Notes: generated by a model not told the origin, from the sequence alone. Counted from the stretch's first letter, positions 1 to 8,027 are shown. The stretch is 64,000 nt of DNA from Desulfolinea sp050305405 (GCA_050305405.1 JBNLFG010000004.1:186001-250000); one strand, 5' to 3'. A program made the numbers and translations.

Positions 1-986
1 AACTCGAAGACGAATTACGTGAAAAGATCGAAGCTCAACTCAAAAAGACCAGCCTAACACGTCTGATCGGCTCAATCGAATATCGCCTGCAACAATCGCT
101 CGAACTTGACATGAACGACCTGCTGGCAATGGATTGGGGCGAGGCTGAAAAAGACATCGTTGAGGCAGCCGACCAATCCCTCGAATCGCGCCTTGAATCT
201 CTCGCCGGAGAAGACGGTCAACTCGCACGGGACCTGGCATCCGCACTTAAACGGGAACCTGTCGAAGTCTGGAACGATACGGCAAAAGCCCGTCTCCTGA
301 TCGGCCTTGCACAGGGTGTCCGCAGCGGTTTTGATCGCCGCACCCACAAACAAGTCCAGCAAACCTACGTACGCTTCCAATATAGCTATCTCGCTGCGCA
401 AAGTCTCGTCAATCGCGAGGCGGAGGAATTGATCGATGAAGTGATGGATCATTTTGACGCCGCGCAAGAAGCGCTGCAGGATGCCTGGGGCACAGTACAG
501 TGGAACGAAAAAGCAACCAACGCCGCCACGCTTGCGGACATTGGGCCTGCTGCCGCTATCTTGGGCGATGATTTTGCCGAGACATCTCCCGCCAACCTCA
601 GCGACGAGCAGCGTGAAACGCTCATCGCCGAACTGGGTCACCAGCGTCTGAACGAAATTCAGCGTGAGTTGCTGCTGCGTGCCATTACCGATCAATGGGT
701 CGAATACCTGACGAAGGTTGAAGCCCTGCGCGTCTCGATTGGTTTGGAAGCCTACGCACAACGCGACCCACTGGTACAATATAGACGGCAGGCCTCCGAG
801 ATGTTCCAGCAACTGATGAGCGATATCCGCTCGCAGGTGGTCAGCCGTGTCTTTGCCTACCAGCCGCGTCGCTGGAACGCCAGCCCGCTTGGTGCTATGG
901 AAGCCGCTACATCTGCAAGCAGTAAGGCAACGGCGTCTGCCAAACCAACCAAAACAAAGAAGAAGCGCCGCAGACATAAAAAGTAA
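1..986 (+). CDS. secA: Protein translocase subunit SecA, C-terminal part (5' truncated by window edge)
   Basis: SecA is the ATPase motor that drives unfolded preproteins through SecYEG. The reading frame is open from position 3 with no start, so only about the last 328 residues are present. The helical wing/scaffold C-terminal signature is clear near ITDQWVEYLTKVEALR, followed by IGLEAYAQRDPLVQY and the amphipathic helix RQASEMFQQLMSDI. The protein ends in a lysine/arginine-rich tail (KKKRRRHKK) and lacks the CxCxSG...CCH zinc-binding SecB site found in many SecA proteins. The part before the wing (about residues 40-200 of what is visible) is less conserved. Identification rests on the C-terminal motifs; confidence is high for the family, and the length cannot be judged. 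Confidence 0.9.
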   Translation, partial: LEDELREKIEAQLKKTSLTRLIGSIEYRLQQSLELDMNDLLAMDWGEAEKDIVEAADQSLESRLESLAGEDGQLARDLASALKREPVEVWNDTAKARLLIGLAQGVRSGFDRRTHKQVQQTYVRFQYSYLAAQSLVNREAEELIDEVMDHFDAAQEALQDAWGTVQWNEKATNAATLADIGPAAAILGDDFAETSPANLSDEQRETLIAELGHQRLNEIQRELLLRAITDQWVEYLTKVEALRVSIGLEAYAQRDPLVQYRRQASEMFQQLMSDIRSQVVSRVFAYQPRRWNASPLGAMEAATSASSKATASAKPTKTKKKRRRHKK

Positions 987-997
987 ATTTCTTTTCA

Positions 998-1028
998 GGC
1001 AGTGAGTATTTTGAAAATACTCACTGCC
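998..1028. repeat. Perfect 31-bp palindrome between secA and add
   Basis: Two 15-base arms (GGCAGTGAGTATTTT and its exact reverse complement) surround a single central G. It lies 12 nt after the secA stop and 20 nt before the add start. The stem could act as a terminator or mRNA-end stabiliser, but no T-run follows it on either strand, so a classic intrinsic terminator is not shown. Confidence 0.7.
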
Positions 1029-1048
1029 ATTCTCACCACCTCCCTCAC

Positions 1049-2089
1049 ATGCGCGATTACGCACCCACCTCCTCACTGAATATTTTCCTCGTCCTGCCAA
1101 AGGCGGAATTACACCGTCATCTGGAGGGATCGCTGCGCCTTGAAACAATGCTCGATATTGCCCGCAAGCACGGGCTGACCGTACCTGCCAGCATCCTGCG
1201 CTTGAGCGGACTTGTTCAAGTAGGCGATGAGGAACCTTATACGTTTAGCAACTTCCTCGACAAATTCAAAACCCTGCGCCTTTTCTACCGCTCGCCCGAA
1301 GTGATCGAACGTGTTACCCGCGAAGCAATCGAAGATGCTGCTCGCGATAATGTCCGCTATATGGAGTTGCGTTTCACGCCCGTTGCGCTGAGCCGCGCTG
1401 AACGTTTTCCGCTCCATGATGTAATGGATTGGGTCTGCACCAGCGCACAAGAGACTGCCGATCAGTTTGGTATCACCGTCAAGTTGATCGCCAGCGTGAA
1501 TCGCCACGAGAGCACCGATCTCGCCGAGCAGGTCGCATGGCTGGCCGCCGATTATCAAGACAAGGGCATCGTTGGGCTGGATATTGCCGGAAATGAAGCC
1601 GAATTCCCAGGCACGCCTTTTGCACCGATCTTCCGCGAGGCGAAGGAGTCCGGGTTGCACATCACTGTCCACGCGGGGGAATGGGGCGGGCCAGCCAATG
1701 TCCAAGAGGCAATCGAAGTTTTAGGCGCCGACCGAATCGGTCATGGCGTGCGCGTCCTTGAAGATCCAAACGTGGTGGCCTTGGCAAAGGAACGCGGCAC
1801 GGTTTTCGAGGTTTGCGTGACGAGCAATTACCAATCCGGCGTAACACCAACGCTCAAGGAGCATCCCCTGCGAGCAATGTGCGAAGCGGGGCTAATTACC
1901 ACGATCAACACCGATGATCCCAGTATTTCACGTATCTCACTAAGCGGTGAATACCAGATGATTAACCATCAACTCGGGTTTCCTCTCGCCGAATTAAAAG
2001 CAACAACCATGAATGCGGTAAATGCAGCTTTTGTTTCAGAAACCGAAAAAGAAAAGCTCGTCGCACTCTTCAAAAAAGGGCTTGAATAG
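1049..2089 (+). CDS. add: Adenosine deaminase
   Basis: Converts adenosine or deoxyadenosine to inosine in purine salvage. The 346-residue protein has the usual family length and all zinc/catalytic signatures: HRHLEGS (His22, His24), HAGEWGG (His208, catalytic Glu211), GHGVRV (His232) and NTDDP (Asp289-Asp290). The ATG at 1049 sits about 16 residues before the first metal motif, as is usual. There is no obvious Shine-Dalgarno in front of it. The closely related adenine deaminases share these motifs, so the exact base/nucleoside preference is inferred. It fits with the two deoxynucleoside kinases and other nucleotide enzymes in this window. Confidence 0.9.
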   Translation: MRDYAPTSSLNIFLVLPKAELHRHLEGSLRLETMLDIARKHGLTVPASILRLSGLVQVGDEEPYTFSNFLDKFKTLRLFYRSPEVIERVTREAIEDAARDNVRYMELRFTPVALSRAERFPLHDVMDWVCTSAQETADQFGITVKLIASVNRHESTDLAEQVAWLAADYQDKGIVGLDIAGNEAEFPGTPFAPIFREAKESGLHITVHAGEWGGPANVQEAIEVLGADRIGHGVRVLEDPNVVALAKERGTVFEVCVTSNYQSGVTPTLKEHPLRAMCEAGLITTINTDDPSISRISLSGEYQMINHQLGFPLAELKATTMNAVNAAFVSETEKEKLVALFKKGLE

Positions 2090-2170
2090 GGACAAAAAAC
2101 ATTTAATCAGACCCGTATCTATTCATCACTTAATGCGTCTCAATTTAAAGACAAAGAGTCCGTTTTGTCT

Positions 2171-2254
2171 GCGATAAAGGTAAACCTGCCGCGAGGCAGG
2201 GGCGCAAAGTTATGGATCTGTGACGGGATACCACAGACCGCCAAACTGCCGAAT
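2171..2254 (+). promoter_or_regulatory. Cyclic di-GMP-I (GEMM-I) riboswitch aptamer
   Basis: The leader carries the GEMM-I core in order: GGTAAACC (2179-2186), a stem CCTGCC-GCGA-GGCAGG with a GNRA tetraloop (2185-2200), GGGCGCAAAG (2200-2209), the receptor-arm segment TATGGATCTGTG with its return strand CCACAGACCGCC, and the closing CTGCCGAA (2246-2253). P1 can form as GGTA/TGCC. The G just 5' of TAAACC corresponds to the ligand-contact G (G20 in Vc2) that favours c-di-GMP over cGAMP. It precedes a secreted serine protease by about 100 nt, suggesting that extracellular proteolysis is tied to c-di-GMP. Motif matching was by eye; a covariance-model search would confirm it. Confidence 0.85.
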
Positions 2255-2277
2255 ATTCACTCCGGCAGTTTTTATGT
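2243..2277 (+). terminator. Riboswitch expression-platform terminator
   Basis: AAACTGCCG (2243-2251) pairs with CGGCAGTTT (2263-2271), followed by a T-rich run. The 5' arm shares TGCC (2247-2250) with the 3' strand of aptamer P1, so the two folds should exclude each other. Ligand binding would then favour read-through (an ON switch); the direction is inferred. Confidence 0.75.
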
Positions 2278-2353
2278 TTTAAAAAGGAGGTAAACAAAAC
2301 AAATCAGTTTTCGCCAATTTCTAATTTCTTTTAAACGAATCGAGGAAAATAAA

Positions 2354-3169
2354 ATGAAGAAAGTTGTAATTGCATGGACGCTGACATTTGTCTTACTATT
2401 CGGCCTGTTTGGCATTGCCAGCGCCATCACTGATGGCGAACTGGATGGAGATGCGCACCCGCATGTTGTGCTCTTGCTCATGGAAGTTGACGGAGAGCCA
2501 ATGTATCGATGCAGCGCAACCTTACTATCGCCGACCGTGGTGTTAACAGCCGGACACTGCACCAATAACTATCCGGATGAACCCTTCTCTGGGATGCGAG
2601 TCTTCACCGAATCAGATGTTGATAATGGTGATAATAACTATCCATACGCCGGACCAAATACTGTCGAAGCCGTCTCGTGGGCTGCCCATCCAGATTATGA
2701 AACAGATGCCTTCTTCTACAATGATGTTGGGGTTGTGATCCTTGAAGAGCCCGGCATTATTTTGGATAAGTATGGCGAGCTCCCTGAAGTGAATCAACTC
2801 GACGCACTCATGCCAAGCCAAAGGCAAAAAGCCGAATTTACAGCTGTTGGTTATGGGTTGCAAGCCAGTTTCCCCGATGGAGCTAGCTGGAAAACCGAAG
2901 CTGACCGGATCCGCATGGTCGCTTATCCTCATCTTCTCCAGCTTAATGCGCCAGGCATGACGGGCGATTTCTCCATGCTGCTTTCGAACAATGTCAATAC
3001 AGGCGGCACCTGCTATGGCGACTCAGGAGGCCCTAATTTCCTGGGCGACACAAATATCGTCGCTGGCGTTACATCCTACGGCATGAATGTTTCCTGTGCC
3101 GGAACCGGTGGCGTCTTCCGTATGGACAGGCAAAATGTATTGGATTTTGTGGAGCCTTTCCTGGAATAA
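2354..3169 (+). CDS. Secreted trypsin-like (S1 family) serine protease
   Basis: A 271-residue protein with an N-terminal signal peptide (KK, a hydrophobic stretch at residues 4-20, likely cleavage after IASA, residue 24). The chymotrypsin-fold catalytic triad is visible: His68 in TAGHC, Asp124 in NDVGVV and Ser224 in GDSGGP. Cysteines in RCSAT, TAGHC, GGTCYGD and NVSCAGT could form disulfides. The length is that of a bare protease domain with no extra anchor. It starts at an ATG behind GAGG at about 2342; a stronger AAGGAGG at 2285 has no ATG close by. The upstream c-di-GMP riboswitch suggests expression follows lifestyle signals. Substrate unknown. Confidence 0.9.
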   Translation: MKKVVIAWTLTFVLLFGLFGIASAITDGELDGDAHPHVVLLLMEVDGEPMYRCSATLLSPTVVLTAGHCTNNYPDEPFSGMRVFTESDVDNGDNNYPYAGPNTVEAVSWAAHPDYETDAFFYNDVGVVILEEPGIILDKYGELPEVNQLDALMPSQRQKAEFTAVGYGLQASFPDGASWKTEADRIRMVAYPHLLQLNAPGMTGDFSMLLSNNVNTGGTCYGDSGGPNFLGDTNIVAGVTSYGMNVSCAGTGGVFRMDRQNVLDFVEPFLE

Positions 3170-3192
3170 TCTTCCTCAATAACCGAAGAGTC

Positions 3193-3226
3193 AAGCCCAC
3201 CGGCAATGCCGGTGGGCTTTGCTTTT
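3193..3226 (+). terminator. Intrinsic terminator after the protease gene
   Basis: A GC-rich stem, AAGCCCACCGGC paired with GCCGGTGGGCTT, is followed by TGCTTTT. It lies about 24 nt after the stop codon. Confidence 0.85.
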
Positions 3227-3283
3227 GACCTACCCCACAACTTCTTACTTGCGGCAGAGAGTTTTTTGCATTATTTCTGATGA

Positions 3284-3289
3284 TATAAT
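3284..3289 (+). promoter_or_regulatory. -10 box (TATAAT), probable leaderless promoter
   Basis: An exact TATAAT ends 7 nt before the ATG at 3297, so transcription should start at or next to the start codon. No -35 hexamer or Shine-Dalgarno is evident. Confidence 0.6.
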
Positions 3290-3296
3290 CCGCCGC

Positions 3297-4073
3297 ATGA
3301 ATTCTACAACCTCCCCCACCCCCAAAGAAGAAAAATTGGTCACCTTCAAACGGGATCAGTTTTACACCGTGATGATTATCATTGCCTTTGCGCTGGGCGT
3401 ACTAACAGGTTATTTTATTTGGGGACGCGGCGGATCCGCCTCGAACCCTGTACCTGCTGTCGCGCAACCAGCACCTGCCCAGGAAGAAGCACCTTCCGCC
3501 GCAGGAGAACAACTCCCCGCCGAAGAACAGGAAATCACCCGCTACGACATCCCCAGCGATGGATTCCCGAGCGAAGGCCCCGACGATGCCCCCATCGTAA
3601 TCGTCGAGTTCAGCGACTTCCAATGCCCCTACTGCACCAAGTGGCATGACGAAACCTACAAACCGCTGCTCGAAGCATACCCAGACCAGATCAAACTCGT
3701 CTATCGCAACTTCCCACTCACCAGCATCCACCCAGATGCCTATCTTTCCGCCGAAGCCGCCATGTGTGCAGGCGATCAAGATCGTTACTGGGACTACCAC
3801 GAAGCACTCTTCGAGAGCAAATACGGTTTGGGGATAGATTCCCTCAAGCAATATGCCGAAGAACTTGGTCTCGATATGGATACCTTTAGCTCCTGCCTGG
3901 ATTCACATGAATATCAGGAATTTGTTCAAGCCGATATGGATTTCGCCGCAAACCTGGGTGTCCGCTCCACGCCTACCTTTTTTGTTAATGGGCTGGCAGT
4001 TGTCGGCGCACAGCCCATGCAGGTTTTTCAACAGATCATCGATTCTGAACTCGCAGGCGATATTCCTAACTAG
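3297..4073 (+). CDS. Membrane-anchored DsbA-like thioredoxin-fold oxidoreductase
   Basis: A 258-residue protein: short cytoplasmic N-terminus, one membrane anchor at about residues 22-43, a Pro/Ala/Glu-rich linker (50-80), then a DsbA/BdbD-type domain. The active site is CPYC (Cys110-Cys113) within SDFQCPYC, and the cis-proline loop is visible in RSTPTFF. It should act outside the membrane, forming or reshuffling disulfides in secreted proteins. A longer frame opens at a TTG at 3219, but the ATG at 3297 lies just after a TATAAT and gives the normal domain layout. The neighbouring secreted, cysteine-containing protease is a plausible client (inference). Confidence 0.85.
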   Translation: MNSTTSPTPKEEKLVTFKRDQFYTVMIIIAFALGVLTGYFIWGRGGSASNPVPAVAQPAPAQEEAPSAAGEQLPAEEQEITRYDIPSDGFPSEGPDDAPIVIVEFSDFQCPYCTKWHDETYKPLLEAYPDQIKLVYRNFPLTSIHPDAYLSAEAAMCAGDQDRYWDYHEALFESKYGLGIDSLKQYAEELGLDMDTFSSCLDSHEYQEFVQADMDFAANLGVRSTPTFFVNGLAVVGAQPMQVFQQIIDSELAGDIPN

Positions 4074-4086
4074 TTAGGGGGCAGAC

Positions 4087-4749
4087 ATGAAAAAATTCGT
4101 CGCCGTCGCGGGCAATATCGGCGTAGGCAAATCTACGCTGGTGGAGATGCTCTGCGAAAAATTGGGCTGGGAACCCTTCTACGAGCCGGTCGCTGAAAAC
4201 CCCTATCTGGCAGATTTCTACGAGGACATGCCGACCTGGTCGTTCCACTCGCAGGTTTTCTTTTTGTCGCACCGCCTGCGCAGTCATCACGATCTGGCGC
4301 AGCACCCGACATCCGTTATTCAGGATCGCAGTGTTTACGAGGATGCCGAGGTCTTCGCGCAAAATCTTTATCGTCAAGGACATATCCAAAAGCGCGATTA
4401 CCAAACCTACCGCGAACTCTACGAGACGGTGATCGGCTTTTTGCCCCCGCCTGATCTGGTGATCTATTTACGGGCATCAGTGCCAACTTTATTGCGGCGG
4501 ATCGAATCACGTGGACGAGATTATGAACGTACGATCTCGGCGGATTATTTGGCTGGATTAAACGACCTCTACGAGGCGTGGATTAACGACTTTACGCTTT
4601 GCCCCGTACTGACAGTCCCCGCCGACGATCTGGACTACGTCGCCCACCGCGGACATTTGAACTTGGTTACCGCCAAAGTGAATGATATGCTGACCGGAAA
4701 AGAAGAGGTCAACTTCGCAGCTGATGAGGTCGCTAGGGCAGCGGATTAA
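4087..4749 (+). CDS. Deoxynucleoside kinase (dNK/dGK/dCK family)
   Basis: Phosphorylates a deoxynucleoside to its monophosphate in DNA-precursor salvage. The 220-residue protein has the P-loop GNIGVGKS (residues 9-16), the EPVAENPYL substrate segment, the DRS motif (80-82) and the arginine-rich LID SRGRDYER (141-148). These are the hallmarks of the bacterial dAK/dGK and eukaryotic dNK family. An AGGGGG Shine-Dalgarno precedes the ATG, and the gene follows the DsbA-like gene by 13 nt. A second paralogue lies at 16781-17416. The preferred base is not readable from sequence. Confidence 0.88.
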   Translation: MKKFVAVAGNIGVGKSTLVEMLCEKLGWEPFYEPVAENPYLADFYEDMPTWSFHSQVFFLSHRLRSHHDLAQHPTSVIQDRSVYEDAEVFAQNLYRQGHIQKRDYQTYRELYETVIGFLPPPDLVIYLRASVPTLLRRIESRGRDYERTISADYLAGLNDLYEAWINDFTLCPVLTVPADDLDYVAHRGHLNLVTAKVNDMLTGKEEVNFAADEVARAAD

Positions 4750-4775
4750 CGGTAGATGTTTCTTTACAAAACAAA

Positions 4776-4814
4776 AACCTGACAGGTCTTGAAGACCTGT
4801 CAGGTTTCTTTTTT
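4776..4814. terminator. Bidirectional terminator between dNK and thrS
   Basis: A perfect stem, AACCTGACAGGTCTT paired with AAGACCTGTCAGGTT, has T-rich flanks on both strands. It can end both the plus-strand dNK and minus-strand thrS transcripts. Confidence 0.85.
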
Positions 4815-4832
4815 ATCGGTAGCAACCCGGGA

Positions 4833-6629
4833 TTACGAGCGAGCCGCAATCTCTTTTTGGGCAAGAGCGATAAAGTCATCCACTGGCACTGCGCCTTTGT
4901 CTTCACCATCACGCATCCGCAGGGCAACGGCATTGGCTTCGACTTCAGCGTCCCCAACGATAAGCATGTAGGGCACCTTCTGCTTCTGCGCCTTGCGAAT
5001 TTTCGCATTCATGCGCGAGTTGTCGCTGGCGACTTCGGCGCGAATACCCGACTGCTTAAGTTTCTTGACAACGTCATAGGCGTAGTCGAGATGGCTGTCC
5101 GTGATCGGGATGATGACTGCCTGCACGGGCGAGAGCCAAACGGGAAATGCGCCCGCATAATGCTCAATCAGGAAGCCGATCATGCGTTCGTGCGTGCTGA
5201 GCGGCGCGCGATGGATGCAGAGTGGAATCTCGTCTTCGCCCTGTGCGTTCGTGAATTTGAGATCGAACTTGGGCGGGACGGCGAAATCAACCTGGTTCGT
5301 GGCGAGGGTAAATTCTTTGCCGATCGCGCTCCAGACCTGGACGTCGATCTTGGGTCCGTAGAAAGCGGCTTCGTCCTCGACCTCGACATAGTTCACGCCA
5401 CCGTTTTGCATGGCTTTGCGCACCATTTCTTCGGTCTTTTCCCAGAGAACTTCGTTATCAACGTATTTTTTACCCAAGCCCTCTTTCGAGTGCGTGCTGA
5501 AACGCATGATGTATTTGTCGATGCCGAAGATCTCAAAGTATTTCAGGTAGAGATCAATGACCGCCATAAATTCTTCTTCGAACTGCTCTTCGGAGCAATA
5601 GATATGAGCATCGTTCATTTGCATGGAGCGGACGCGCATCAGACCAAAGAGTTCGCCACTCTTCTCGTAGCGATAACACGTGCCATATTCCGATAAGCGA
5701 ATGGGCAGGTCACGATAGCTGTGCTGACGCGCCGCAAATATCTTGTGGTGCATCGGGCAGTTCATCGGCTTGATATAGTAATTCGTCCCTTCCATCTCCA
5801 TCGGCGGGTACATGGATTCAGCGTAGTAGGGTAAATGTCCGCTGCGCAGGAAGAGGTCTTCTTTCGTCAAATGCGGGGAGCGGACTTGGTCATAGCCAGC
5901 CTCGCGTTCCATCTGCTTGGCAAGTTGTTCGAGTTCTTCGATGATGACCGCGCCCTTCGGCAGCCAAAGCGGCAGACCGGGACCGACTTCCTCGTCAAAG
6001 GTAAAGATGTCGAGTTCCTTGCCAAGTTTACGATGGTCACGCTTCTTGGCTTCTTCAAGCTGCCAGAGATAGGCATCCAGTTCTTCTTTGGAATTCCAGA
6101 TCGTGCCATAGATGCGCTGAAGCTGCGTGTTATTTTCGTCACCGCGCCAATAAGCACCTGCAACATTCATCAGCTTAAGCGCCTTGGGATTGATCTGCTC
6201 CGTGCTCTCAACATGCGGGCCACGACATAGGTCAACGAAGTTGGCGTGTGAGTAGATCGAGATTTCGGGCTTGACGTCAAGTTTGTTGCCGTACTCGTCG
6301 AAACCACCATCTTCCAAACCGTCGATCAATTCAAGTTTATAGGGCTGATCTTTGAATATCTCGCGCGCTTCGTCTGCCGAAAGCACTTTCTTCTCAAAAA
6401 CATGCTTCTGGCCCAAGGTCTTGCGCATTTTCTTCTGAATGGATTTCAGATCTTCCGGCGTGAGGGTGCGCGGCAGCTCAAAGTCATAGTAAAAGCCATT
6501 CTCAACCGGCGGTCCGATCGTGTACTTGGCTTCAGGGAATAATTCCACCACAGCCTGCGCCATGACATGCGCCGTCGAGTGACGGATTTTATATAGTTCG
6601 CTATCTTCGTATTTTTGAATCTCAGCCAT
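4833..6629 (-). CDS. thrS: Threonyl-tRNA synthetase lacking the TGS domain
   Basis: Charges tRNA-Thr with threonine. The 598-residue protein starts almost directly with the editing domain (HSTAHVMAQAV, the HxxxH motif, then CRGPH), followed by the class II core with KPMNCPMHH (zinc ligand region), motif 2 near RYEKSGELFGLMRVR and motif 3 near PLSTHERMIGF, then the anticodon-binding domain. The usual N-terminal TGS domain of about 60 residues is absent. The ATG at 6629 is preceded by AAGGAG at good spacing; the longer frame to 6701 would run through the T-box terminator and is rejected. Expression is controlled by the T-box leader upstream. Confidence 0.95.
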   Translation of the reverse strand: MAEIQKYEDSELYKIRHSTAHVMAQAVVELFPEAKYTIGPPVENGFYYDFELPRTLTPEDLKSIQKKMRKTLGQKHVFEKKVLSADEAREIFKDQPYKLELIDGLEDGGFDEYGNKLDVKPEISIYSHANFVDLCRGPHVESTEQINPKALKLMNVAGAYWRGDENNTQLQRIYGTIWNSKEELDAYLWQLEEAKKRDHRKLGKELDIFTFDEEVGPGLPLWLPKGAVIIEELEQLAKQMEREAGYDQVRSPHLTKEDLFLRSGHLPYYAESMYPPMEMEGTNYYIKPMNCPMHHKIFAARQHSYRDLPIRLSEYGTCYRYEKSGELFGLMRVRSMQMNDAHIYCSEEQFEEEFMAVIDLYLKYFEIFGIDKYIMRFSTHSKEGLGKKYVDNEVLWEKTEEMVRKAMQNGGVNYVEVEDEAAFYGPKIDVQVWSAIGKEFTLATNQVDFAVPPKFDLKFTNAQGEDEIPLCIHRAPLSTHERMIGFLIEHYAGAFPVWLSPVQAVIIPITDSHLDYAYDVVKKLKQSGIRAEVASDNSRMNAKIRKAQKQKVPYMLIVGDAEVEANAVALRMRDGEDKGAVPVDDFIALAQKEIAARS

Positions 6630-6639
6630 ATCAAACTCC

Positions 6640-6936
6640 TTCTTTCCAACCCTGCCTATAAGAGACAGAGTTGGCTTAACAAAAAACTCTCGCCCAAACA
6701 CTGGGGCGAGAGTGATCTCACGGTTCCACCCAGATTTAAGCCAAAGTATTTGGCCTATCTCATTGGGGGCTGATAACGGAGCCTGCCGTTCACCTTAATC
6801 ATCATAGACTTTCAGGTTCATGCTCGCGGGTGGTTTTCTGTGGTGGCTGCTGGAGCAAACTCTCAATCTACGGCTCGCTCTCCCTGTCAGCGACTGGGTC
6901 CACATACTCGTCCCGGTCAACGCATTTCTTTATGCG
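6640..6936 (-). promoter_or_regulatory. T-box leader (tRNA-Thr sensing) of thrS
   Basis: On the minus strand the leader contains the T-box antiterminator element TGGGTGGAACCGTGAG (6717-6732 on plus), immediately followed by a terminator. Upstream is a roughly 200-nt structured region with Stem I-like signatures (GGGACGAGTA, GGGAGAGCGAGCC). A candidate specifier ACC (Thr) occurs at about 6832-6834 in AGAAAACCACCC. Uncharged tRNA-Thr would stabilise the antiterminator and turn on thrS. Stem I folding and the specifier position were not modelled. Confidence 0.88.
6681..6713 (-). terminator. T-box-controlled intrinsic terminator
   Basis: On the minus strand, ACTCTCGCCC pairs with GGGCGAGAGT and is followed by TTTTTTG. 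It lies directly after the T-box sequence and about 50 nt before the thrS start. Confidence 0.85.
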
Positions 6937-6941
6937 CCGCT

Positions 6942-6970
6942 ATCTTAGCTGAAGGCAAATTTTATGTCAA
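6942..6970 (-). promoter_or_regulatory. Sigma-70-type promoter of the thrS T-box leader
   Basis: Minus strand: TTGACA (6965-6970), a 17-bp spacer, then TAAGAT (6942-6947). The -35 box overlaps the stop codon of the next gene upstream, so the leader begins near 6936. Confidence 0.8.
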
Positions 6971-7548
6971 GCTAAAGCAGCATTTTCCGCAAAACCAAAA
7001 GCTGACATAATCTTTTCTGCTGTTTCATCAGGTGATAGATATGTGTTATTTATCTTGATGTAATTCTCTTGATAAAAGAATTTCCCGTCCGAATTCATTT
7101 GAAATTTTTCTTCATTTGCCAGCAACCTTTGCTCAGTGCGAGCGACATCTCTTTTCGATGGCTTTTTCGAAAGACGGAACTCTGTTTTATTTCGCTTTAG
7201 GCGTTCATCAAGTTCTGCTTCTAATTCGACATAGTAGACATCGCCACCATGACGCTTGAAAATGTCAGTATATTCGTCAATCTGTTTTTTATCTCTATCC
7301 TGATCCAGTGCCCAAACGTAAGTAAAGATCATTCCCGACAAATCACTGTCTGCTACCTCTTCGAAAATACGTTGTCTAAATTCACCAACCAACGTGTGGA
7401 ATTTTTCATGTCCAAAGGGAAAGAACTCAAGAATAAGTTCAATTGTCATATGATTGTGGAAAACCTTCATTCCTGTTCTCTTGGCAAGTTCATAACCAAC
7501 AGTCATTTTGCCAACAGCAGGCGGGCCAAAAATAATAACCATTTTCAT
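6967..7548 (-). CDS. P-loop NTPase, shikimate/gluconate-kinase-like (AAA_18 type)
   Basis: A 193-residue protein starting with a P-loop, IIFGPPAVGKMT (about residues 4-15). A HNHMT segment follows, as in small kinases of the NMP-kinase fold, then a conserved YVELEAELDERLKRN stretch that resembles the LID/arginine region. It probably phosphorylates a small molecule, but no substrate is evident. The coding sequence is visibly more AT-rich than its neighbours, so transfer is possible. Its stop codon overlaps the thrS promoter, so the two genes have separate transcripts. Confidence 0.7.
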   Translation of the reverse strand: MKMVIIFGPPAVGKMTVGYELAKRTGMKVFHNHMTIELILEFFPFGHEKFHTLVGEFRQRIFEEVADSDLSGMIFTYVWALDQDRDKKQIDEYTDIFKRHGGDVYYVELEAELDERLKRNKTEFRLSKKPSKRDVARTEQRLLANEEKFQMNSDGKFFYQENYIKINNTYLSPDETAEKIMSAFGFAENAALA

Positions 7549-7621
7549 AGGAACTCTTTTCTATTCAAATCCCAGAATACAATATTCTAATATTATCTTG
7601 TTTTCCCTCTTCCATAAAGAT

Positions 7622-7662
7622 AAAAGCAAAAGTCGCTTGACGGAATCGTCAAGCGACTTTTT
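7622..7662 (-). terminator. Terminator downstream of tRNA-Val
   Basis: A strong stem, AAGTCGCTTGACG paired with CGTCAAGCGACTT, is followed on the minus strand by TTGCTTTTA. It starts directly after the tRNA CCA end. Confidence 0.8.
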
Positions 7663-7738
7663 GGTGGGCGATATTGGACTCGAACCAACGACCTTTGCGA
7701 TGTCAACGCAACGCTCTAACCAGCTGAGCTAACCGCCC
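7662..7738 (-). tRNA. tRNA-Val (anticodon GAC)
   Basis: The reverse complement folds as a full cloverleaf. The acceptor stem is GGGCGGT/ATCGCCC, the D arm contains AGCTCAGCTGGTTAGAGC, the anticodon stem-loop is TTGCG-TTGACAT-CGCAA (anticodon GAC) and the T arm has the TTCGAGT loop. The discriminator A and the CCA end are encoded, for 77 nt in total. Confidence 0.95.
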
Positions 7739-7752
7739 GAATAGCGAACCAC

Positions 7753-7781
7753 ATTATAACGAGGGTACCACTTTTTTGCAA
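7753..7781 (-). promoter_or_regulatory. Promoter of tRNA-Val
   Basis: Minus strand: TTGCAA (7776-7781), a 17-bp spacer, TATAAT (7753-7758), placed about 15 nt upstream of the tRNA 5' end. Confidence 0.75.
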
Positions 7782-7998
7782 ATCGAATTAAACATAACGG
7801 ACAATTTATTAAGAAAAGTTATCTAAACAAACACTACAATAGCAGGCTGCAGGTTATGTATTTTTATGCATCAAAACCCTGCATGAAAAGGATCAAAGTC
7901 GGCAGAAAAAAGCGGGAAAAAGAAAGAGCGCAAGTCATTCAAGGTATCATCTAGCCAACATCATCCTAAAAAGGTCTAAAAAAACTCCTGCCTTTTTC

Positions 7999-8027
7999 TT
8001 GCAACACTCCTTGACGCGCACTAAAAT
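7999..8027 (+). promoter_or_regulatory. Probable promoter of the DUF1684 gene
   Basis: TTGCAA (7999-8004), a 17-bp spacer and TAAAAT (8022-8027) precede the ATG at 8077. The rest of the gap from 7782 to 7998 is AT-rich; I see no gene or clear RNA in it. Confidence 0.55.

Noticed and set aside
72..1148. 358-residue open frame on the minus strand across secA
   Set aside because: Antisense to a frame with clear SecA homology; no domain or ribosome-binding site supports it.
4857..5696. 279-residue plus-strand open frame inside thrS
   Set aside because: Antisense to the ThrRS catalytic core; a by-product of codon bias.
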